Below are positions 14,123-17,976 of a stretch of DNA of 17,976 nt, one piece after another. Source of the DNA: JAHOYW01 sp964515915 (GTDB taxonomy: Bacteria > Verrucomicrobiota > Lentisphaeria > Victivallales > Victivallaceae); the NCBI GenBank assembly GCA_964515915.1, contig CAZEXM010000043.1, forward strand, positions 1 through 17,976, read 5' to 3'. Position numbers and translations under genes: made by a program. Position 1 is the first letter of the stretch. Every line of letters begins with the position of its first letter. The notes under the pieces were generated by a model that saw only the letters and a program-made list of their open reading frames with translations, did no database searches and was not told the origin of the DNA.

Positions 14123-14389
14123 TTAGCCGCTCTGTTCTTCCTTCGCGGGATTAACATTGGAAACGTGTACGGACACTGAACGTTCAATCAAGCCGCCACT
14201 GGGATTAGCAGAAGACTTTTTAACCGTTTTTTTGCCGAAGCGTTCACGCTTTTTAGCGGTCACATTGACTAATTCCAGGACAACCCGGTCTTTGGCGGCG
14301 AGAACCGCTTTGATCGTCGCTTCCTCGCCTTTCCATTTTCCCGAGTTGACAACAACTTTATCGCCTTTTTTGACGTGATATTTTTTCAT
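14123..14389 (-). CDS. rplX: 50S ribosomal protein L24
   Basis: L24 is an assembly-initiator protein of the large subunit near the tunnel exit. The 88-residue product begins with the KOW motif (KKGDKVVVNSGKWKGEEATI, 7-26) and has the GGLIERSVSVHVSNV block near the end (64-78). It is slightly shorter than the usual 100-105 residues. The ATG overlaps the rplN stop by one base (TAATG), and GGAGGTG lies inside the end of rplN, indicating translational coupling. Confidence 0.95.
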   Translation of the reverse strand: MKKYHVKKGDKVVVNSGKWKGEEATIKAVLAAKDRVVLELVNVTAKKRERFGKKTVKKSSANPSGGLIERSVSVHVSNVNPAKEEQSG

Positions 14390-14754
14390 TATAACACCTC
14401 CGGCGCTAAGGAAATAATTTTCATAAAGTCTTTTTCCCGAAGTTCACGGGCGACAGGCCCGAAAATACGAGTCCCGACCGGGTTCTTGTTCTCATCAATA
14501 ATAACCGCTGAATTGCGGTCAAATTTAAGAGTGGAACCATCCGGCCTGCGAATCCTGTAAGCTGTCCTGACGATAACCGCTTTTACAACTTCACCTTTCT
14601 TAACGGAACCGTTAGGAATGGCTTCCTGTACAGCAGCGGTCACAACATCACCGACTCTTGCCACGCGTCTTCTTTGCCCCAGGACGGTAATCGCGACGAT
14701 CGATTTGGCGCCGGAATTATCGGCAACCTCTAATTTTGTCTGCATTTGTACCAT
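14389..14754 (-). CDS. rplN: 50S ribosomal protein L14
   Basis: L14 lies at the subunit interface and forms intersubunit bridges with 16S rRNA. The 121-residue product starts VQMQTKLEVADNSGAK, has PDGSTLKFDRNSAVIID (71-87) and ends with the strongly conserved GTRIFGPVARELR (94-106) and MKIISLAPEVL. AAGGA lies about 10 nt before the ATG. It follows rpsQ after 22 bp. Confidence 0.96.
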   Translation of the reverse strand: MVQMQTKLEVADNSGAKSIVAITVLGQRRRVARVGDVVTAAVQEAIPNGSVKKGEVVKAVIVRTAYRIRRPDGSTLKFDRNSAVIIDENKNPVGTRIFGPVARELREKDFMKIISLAPEVL

Positions 14755-14776
14755 TTTTCAATAATCCTTTGGCTGC

Positions 14777-15049
14777 TTATTCTGCGTGACTGATGATTTC
14801 CAGCAGGCGCCATCTTTTAGTTTTACTCATGGGACGGGTTTCAACAACCCGCACGGTATCACCAATTTTTGCCTGATTTTCTTCATCGTGAACAGTATAT
14901 TTTTTCTTTACTTTGATAACCTTTTTGTAGCGCGGGTGCGGTGTGCGGCGGATGACTTCAATAACGATAGTCTTATTCTGCACGTCGCTGACGACTACGC
15001 CGGAGCGCTCTTTACGGTTACCACGTTGTTTAGTTTCAACAGTACTCAT
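14777..15049 (-). CDS. rpsQ: 30S ribosomal protein S17
   Basis: S17 is a primary 16S rRNA-binding protein of the OB fold. With the ATG at 15049 the product is 90 residues and contains SGVVVSDVQNKTIVIEV, PHPRYKKVIKVKKKYTVHDE and GDTVRVVETRPMSKTKRW, the family core. AGGTGG lies 5 nt before this ATG. A GTG at 15058, immediately after the rpmC stop, would add three residues but has no properly spaced ribosome binding site, so it is rejected. Confidence 0.95.
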   Translation of the reverse strand: MSTVETKQRGNRKERSGVVVSDVQNKTIVIEVIRRTPHPRYKKVIKVKKKYTVHDEENQAKIGDTVRVVETRPMSKTKRWRLLEIISHAE

Positions 15050-15058
15050 TACATCCAC

Positions 15059-15262
15059 CTATTGATCCTTGACTTTCGTCAAGCGGATCTTCTGTTCTGT
15101 TTTGACTCTTGCAATATCGTGACGAATTTTTTTTGCCACCGATGTTTTTTCCAGCTGACCGGTTTTGGACTGAATTCTTACATTAAGTTTCTCTTTCAGC
15201 AAATCATTTAATTTGCTGTTCAGTTCCGCATCAGTCATTTCTCTGATTTCTTTCATTTTCAT
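15059..15262 (-). CDS. rpmC: 50S ribosomal protein L29
   Basis: L29 is a small two-helix protein near the peptide exit tunnel, part of the docking site for signal recognition particle and trigger factor. The 67-residue product has the expected MKEIREMTDAEL start, a hydrophilic hairpin with LRFQ-like region replaced by LNVRIQSKTGQLE, and a basic C-terminal helix (VAKKIRHDIARVKTEQ). AAGG precedes the ATG. It is located between rplP and rpsQ as usual. Confidence 0.93.
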   Translation of the reverse strand: MKMKEIREMTDAELNSKLNDLLKEKLNVRIQSKTGQLEKTSVAKKIRHDIARVKTEQKIRLTKVKDQ

Positions 15263-15291
15263 GAATAATTACCTTCTTTCAGAGTTTCCGG

Positions 15292-15699
15292 CTAACGTGC
15301 CAGGAATTTGCAGCGCACACTGAGTTTGTTAGCCGCGAGCGCGAGCGCTTCACGGGCAACGGTATCATTGCAGCCACTGATTTCAAAGAGCACACGACCC
15401 GGTTTGACCGGTGCAACCCAGCCTTCCACGTTACCTTTCCCTTTCCCCATACGTACCTCTAAAGGTTTTTTTGTAATAGGTTTGTAAGGGAACATGCGAA
15501 TCCAGACTTTACCGCGTCTTTTCAAGTGGCGATTAATCGCGACCCGGGCGGCTTCGATCTGATTATTTGAGATATAGCCTCTGGTTACAGCCTGTAAACC
15601 GAAGTCACCAAAATCAATTTTATTATTTCTGGTGGCTAAGCCGGAATTACTTCCGCGCTGAACCTTTCTGTGTTTTACCCTTTTTGGCATCAACGGCAT
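15292..15699 (-). CDS. rplP: 50S ribosomal protein L16
   Basis: L16 binds 23S rRNA near the A-site finger and is needed for a functional A site. The 135-residue product has MPKRVKHRKVQRG at the start, WIRMFPYKPITKKPLEVRMG (66-85) and KGKGNVEGWVAPVKPG (86-101), the family signature. The start at 15699 is supported by CGGAGGATC about 8 nt upstream, which lies inside rpsC. The gene overlaps the 3' end of rpsC by 53 bp in another frame; an internal ATG at 15690 would shorten the overlap but is too far from the ribosome binding site. Confidence 0.95.
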   Translation of the reverse strand: MPLMPKRVKHRKVQRGSNSGLATRNNKIDFGDFGLQAVTRGYISNNQIEAARVAINRHLKRRGKVWIRMFPYKPITKKPLEVRMGKGKGNVEGWVAPVKPGRVLFEISGCNDTVAREALALAANKLSVRCKFLAR

Positions 15700-16339
15700 A
15701 TTTCTGATCCTCCGTAGGTTCGTTATGACAAATCCATACTTTTACGCCAATTTTACCGGCGGTGGTATTCGCTTCCGAAAAACCATAGTCGATGTTGGCT
15801 CGTAAAGTATGCAGCGGTACACGCCCGTCTTTATACTGTTCAATACGCGCGAGTTCCGCGCCGCCGAGGCGACCGGCACAATTAATTTTAATTCCCGCCA
15901 CACCCATATCCATGGCAACTTGAATGGAACGCTTCATGGCTCTTCTGAAGCCGATGCGGCGTTCGAGCTGCGAACAGATATTTTCCGCGACCAGGACCGC
16001 ATTTATTTCGGCGCGCCTGATTTCGGCGATATCGATAATAAATTCTTTGCCGCTGGCCATTTTTGCAAGGCTCAGCCGCAGTTTGTCCAATTCCGCGCCT
16101 TTCTTGCCGATGAGCAATCCCGGGCGGGCGGAAAAGATGGTGATGCGGACGCGACTGGCGAAACGCTCTATCTGGATACGAGAAATCGCGGCATTAGAGA
16201 AATTTTCTCTAATATGCTTACGAATTTTAATATCCTCATGGAGCCAATCCCCGAAAGATTGTTTGCCCGCAAACCAGCGGGATTCCCAATTCTTGGTCAG
16301 GGCTGTTCTTAATCCAATTGGATTTACTTTTTGTCCCAC
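15647..16339 (-). CDS. rpsC: 30S ribosomal protein S3
   Basis: S3 lines the mRNA entry channel in the 30S head. The 230-residue product opens GQKVNPIGLR and has a type II KH motif GLLIGKKGAELDKL (74-87). The C-terminal domain includes GVAGIKINCAGRLGGAEL, followed by PLHTLRANIDYGFSEANTTAG and GVKVWI. It starts with GTG, preceded by AAGGGG about 10 nt upstream. Its basic tail (GKTQKGSARK) is encoded in the 53 bp shared with rplP. It follows rplV after 17 bp. Confidence 0.96.
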   Translation of the reverse strand: MGQKVNPIGLRTALTKNWESRWFAGKQSFGDWLHEDIKIRKHIRENFSNAAISRIQIERFASRVRITIFSARPGLLIGKKGAELDKLRLSLAKMASGKEFIIDIAEIRRAEINAVLVAENICSQLERRIGFRRAMKRSIQVAMDMGVAGIKINCAGRLGGAELARIEQYKDGRVPLHTLRANIDYGFSEANTTAGKIGVKVWICHNEPTEDQKYAVDAKKGKTQKGSARK

Positions 16340-16356
16340 GCTAAAAATCCCCTTAA

Positions 16357-16689
16357 TTAAATGTCAGTTAGGGTGATCCGGAAATGGCTGGTCCTTTTAA
16401 GGATTTTGCCAGCGGCACCACGAGCTTTCGGGCGGAAACGTTTCATTGTCGGGCCGGGCCCGACAAGTGCTTCTTTAACCATCAGACTTTTTCGGTCCAG
16501 GTCAAAGTTGTTCTCAGCATTAGCTACAGCCGAGCGCAAGGTTTTACCCAGCAGACGTGCGGCTTTGCGCGGGCTGAGATCAACCACAGCCAAAGCTTCC
16601 GTTACGGATTTTCCCTGAATAAGGCGGGATACTTGAATCGCCTTTTCCGGAGATATCCGAACGTTTCTTGTAATAGCTCTTACTTCCAT
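16357..16689 (-). CDS. rplV: 50S ribosomal protein L22
   Basis: L22 is an early-assembly protein whose beta-hairpin lines the peptide exit tunnel; changes in that hairpin cause macrolide resistance elsewhere. The 110-residue product has RNVRISPEKAIQVSRLIQGK (8-27), AVANAENN (54-61) and the tunnel hairpin around 80-101 (PTMKRFRPKARGAAGKIL). It is the first ribosomal gene of this cluster: rpsS, rplB and the rest of the proximal S10 operon do not precede it. The gene upstream is an unrelated coiled-coil protein ending 24 bp away. Only a weak TTTGGT-like ribosome binding site is seen. Confidence 0.95.
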   Translation of the reverse strand: MEVRAITRNVRISPEKAIQVSRLIQGKSVTEALAVVDLSPRKAARLLGKTLRSAVANAENNFDLDRKSLMVKEALVGPGPTMKRFRPKARGAAGKILKRTSHFRITLTDI

Positions 16690-16713
16690 AATTTACCAAA
16701 CTATTTATTTACA

Positions 16714-17568
16714 TTATTTTGCATCAGTCGAGGCTTCCATTCCTGGGGCCAGTCTTTCGATATTGCCTTTTACCAGTACAGCCGCTGATACAAAAGGCCG
16801 AACCGTAACGATTTTAAGCTGTACTTTTTCCTTCCCGGCGTAGTAATTCAATCCAATAAACACACCATGGACTGAACCTACCGGCAATACCACAACTTGC
16901 AGATCATTATTGACAGCCAGAATTCTGCATCGATTTACAGGCTCTTGTCGAAATTTAAGATCCGCGAGGGCAGTTAACTTGCGGGCTCCCTTTTTAAGTT
17001 CGTCGGCACGGAGAGTTATTTCCGCTTTCCGAATCTTCCCTATAGGCATCTGTTTGAGGAGAGAGTCCACAATATCGCAAAATTCAATACTTTGCAGGGC
17101 AAGCGTTCTGCTATTGTCAAAGATATCGTTGAGGGTTTGTATCAGTTGGCCTTCCCTAAATGTCGCGGCTTCCATTTTGGAACTTGCCATGGTTGCCGCT
17201 ATACCCAACTGCAATCGACGATAACTTTCATTTTGCGTTTGAAAATTTTTAATTATTTCAATCAGCTTTTTACGGAGAAGCCCATAGTCTTTTTTCATAC
17301 CCCGGTACTTACCGGTCAGCCTCGCCATATTCCGTTGCGCCTTTCCCAACTTTTTCCGCAATTCCGTCAGTTGGTTAAACCTTTTAGCATCTTTCAGCCT
17401 AACCTTAACTGTCATTTTTGCGGAGCCCCGGGCGGCGCCACTACTATTTTCCGCTTTCAGCGCCGGAGCGCCAAAAAGCAGCAAAGCATATAAAATAAGC
17501 ACAAATTTGCTGAATGTCCACTGCTTTTCACTAAAATTCAACGATTTTTTTAAGCAGAAAGACCTCAT
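16714..17568 (-). CDS. exported coiled-coil protein with C-terminal beta domain, function unknown
   Basis: The 284-residue product (ATG at 17568; a GTG one codon earlier is also open) has a basic start and a hydrophobic segment at about 21-36, with possible cleavage near Ala40. It is either secreted or anchored. Residues 55-120 form a highly charged, probably coiled-coil region (QLTELRKKLGKAQRNMARL); 125-200 is helical with one cysteine at 165. The last 70 residues alternate beta-strand and glycine turns (ILAVNNDLQVVVLPVGSVHG, VFIGLNYYAG, ERLAPGMEAS). This layout recalls MreC-like or other periplasmic scaffold proteins, but I cannot assign a family. It is the first gene of the ribosomal operon here, 24 bp before rplV with no visible intervening promoter or terminator. 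Confidence 0.75.
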   Translation of the reverse strand: MRSFCLKKSLNFSEKQWTFSKFVLILYALLLFGAPALKAENSSGAARGSAKMTVKVRLKDAKRFNQLTELRKKLGKAQRNMARLTGKYRGMKKDYGLLRKKLIEIIKNFQTQNESYRRLQLGIAATMASSKMEAATFREGQLIQTLNDIFDNSRTLALQSIEFCDIVDSLLKQMPIGKIRKAEITLRADELKKGARKLTALADLKFRQEPVNRCRILAVNNDLQVVVLPVGSVHGVFIGLNYYAGKEKVQLKIVTVRPFVSAAVLVKGNIERLAPGMEASTDAK

Positions 17569-17647
17569 CACAAAACCTGTGTTTATTCTTATTCTTTGCC
17601 TATTATCTTAACAGACAACAACTTAGACAAAATATTAAGCCTGTTTT

Positions 17648-17677
17648 GTTATACTGCAAGTTTTTAATATAGCTCAA
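17648..17677 (-). promoter_or_regulatory. candidate sigma-70 promoter for the ribosomal operon
   Basis: On the minus strand TTGAGC (17677-17672) and TATAAC (17653-17648) are separated by 18 bp; four of six and five of six bases match consensus. The implied start near 17641 leaves a leader of about 70 nt before the ATG at 17568. It is the best-placed candidate for the whole 17.6 to 8.5 kb operon. A stronger internal promoter before rplV was not seen. Confidence 0.4.
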
Positions 17678-17748
17678 TATCCCGAAAAGAATAGTTCAAA
17701 AGTAAAAATAAAGTAAAAAAAGCCGAGGTGAATGAAATGCCTCACTGA

Positions 17749-17976
17749 ACATTGGTTTATGTAAATACATGTATGATTTTTAATCCCGCAGGGATGATTT
17801 AACCGTAGCCCCGGGTGTAACCCGGGGTTTATCGTACATTGGTTTATGTAAATACATGATGATTTTTAATCCCGCAGGGATGATTTAACCGTAGCCCCGG
17901 GTGTAACCCGGGGTTTATCGTACATTGGTTTATGTAAATACATGATGATTTTTAATCCCGCAGGGATGATTTAACC
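17749..17976. repeat. 86/87-bp tandem repeat array of three-hairpin units, running off the window
   Basis: Two full units (17749-17835, 87 bp; 17836-17921, 86 bp) and a partial third (17922-17976) are identical except for one extra base in the first unit. Each contains three perfect small palindromes in order: ATGTA-AA-TACAT, ATCCC-GCA-GGGAT and CCCCGGGT-GTA-ACCCGGGG. The array starts about 70 bp beyond the candidate operon promoter and has no coding potential. It is an intergenic structured repeat; units of the type CCCCGGGTGTAACCCGGGG are, from memory, scattered in genomes of the PVC group. It continues past the right edge. Confidence 0.9.

Noticed and set aside
17718..17746. Intrinsic terminator on the minus strand before the ribosomal operon
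   Set aside because: The only stem is GAGG/CCTC (4 bp, perhaps 6 with G-U pairs), with three bases before the T run, which is too weak to list.
17749..17976. CRISPR array or VNTR inside a gene at the right edge
   Set aside because: The whole 86/87-bp unit is conserved, so there are no spacers, and stop codons in all frames exclude a coding repeat.
1..17976. tRNA or rRNA genes, defence islands, prophage genes
   Set aside because: No tRNA-like cloverleaf ends, rRNA segments, nucleases, integrases or phage structural proteins were recognised on either strand.

Overview
The window most likely comes from a member of the PVC group of bacteria, probably Lentisphaerota (Victivallales-like). This is inferred from three things: an unusually long PurF-type amidophosphoribosyltransferase, short GC-rich palindromic tandem repeats in the intergenic spaces, and the order of the ribosomal protein genes. 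No 16S gene or other decisive marker is present, so the assignment is tentative. Base composition is moderate, and many minus-strand genes carry clear AAGGAG/GGAGG-type ribosome binding sites.

Layout, left to right. Positions 16-182 hold a MITE-like element that folds almost end to end around a centre at position 99. Next, on the minus strand, come a secreted papain-like/C39-type cysteine peptidase (222-1571) and, just upstream of it, the long PurF-type enzyme (1602-3500). Divergent from these on the plus strand are a GT4 glycosyltransferase (3685-4902) and DNA polymerase IV, dinB (4916-5998). The convergent gap at 5999-6341 holds five copies of a 30-bp repeat closed by a perfect 58-bp palindrome. 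A small secreted coiled-coil protein (6342-6659) lies directly downstream of an RhlE-type DEAD-box RNA helicase (6680-7900). The helicase's upstream region (7901-8258) carries a nested stem-loop ending in a T run and a perfect-consensus sigma-70 promoter, which drives a tiny acidic zinc-ribbon protein (8259-8456). A bidirectional terminator (8463-8498) closes that gene and the large operon that arrives from the right.

The right half is one minus-strand operon read from about 17.6 kb down to 8.5 kb: a membrane-targeted or secreted coiled-coil protein, then rplV-rpsC-rplP-rpmC-rpsQ-rplN-rplX-rplE-rpsN-rpsH-rplF-rplR-rpsE-rplO-secY-cmk and a YbgC-type thioesterase. It is a truncated S10/spc cluster. 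The first six genes of the usual S10 operon (rpsJ to rpsS) are missing upstream of rplV, rpmD is missing between rpsE and rplO, and cmk follows secY where adk/map/infA usually lie. The far right edge (17749-17976) is an 86/87-bp tandem array made of three hairpins per unit that continues beyond the window.

The genes cover translation and protein export (ribosomal proteins, SecY), nucleotide supply (Cmk, PurF), RNA remodelling (RhlE), lesion bypass (DinB) and envelope functions (glycosyltransferase, peptidase, two secreted coiled-coil proteins). I found no defence island, CRISPR array or prophage. The unusual material is the three kinds of structured intergenic repeat, the broken S10 operon with a foreign-looking first gene, and a few small unrecognised proteins.
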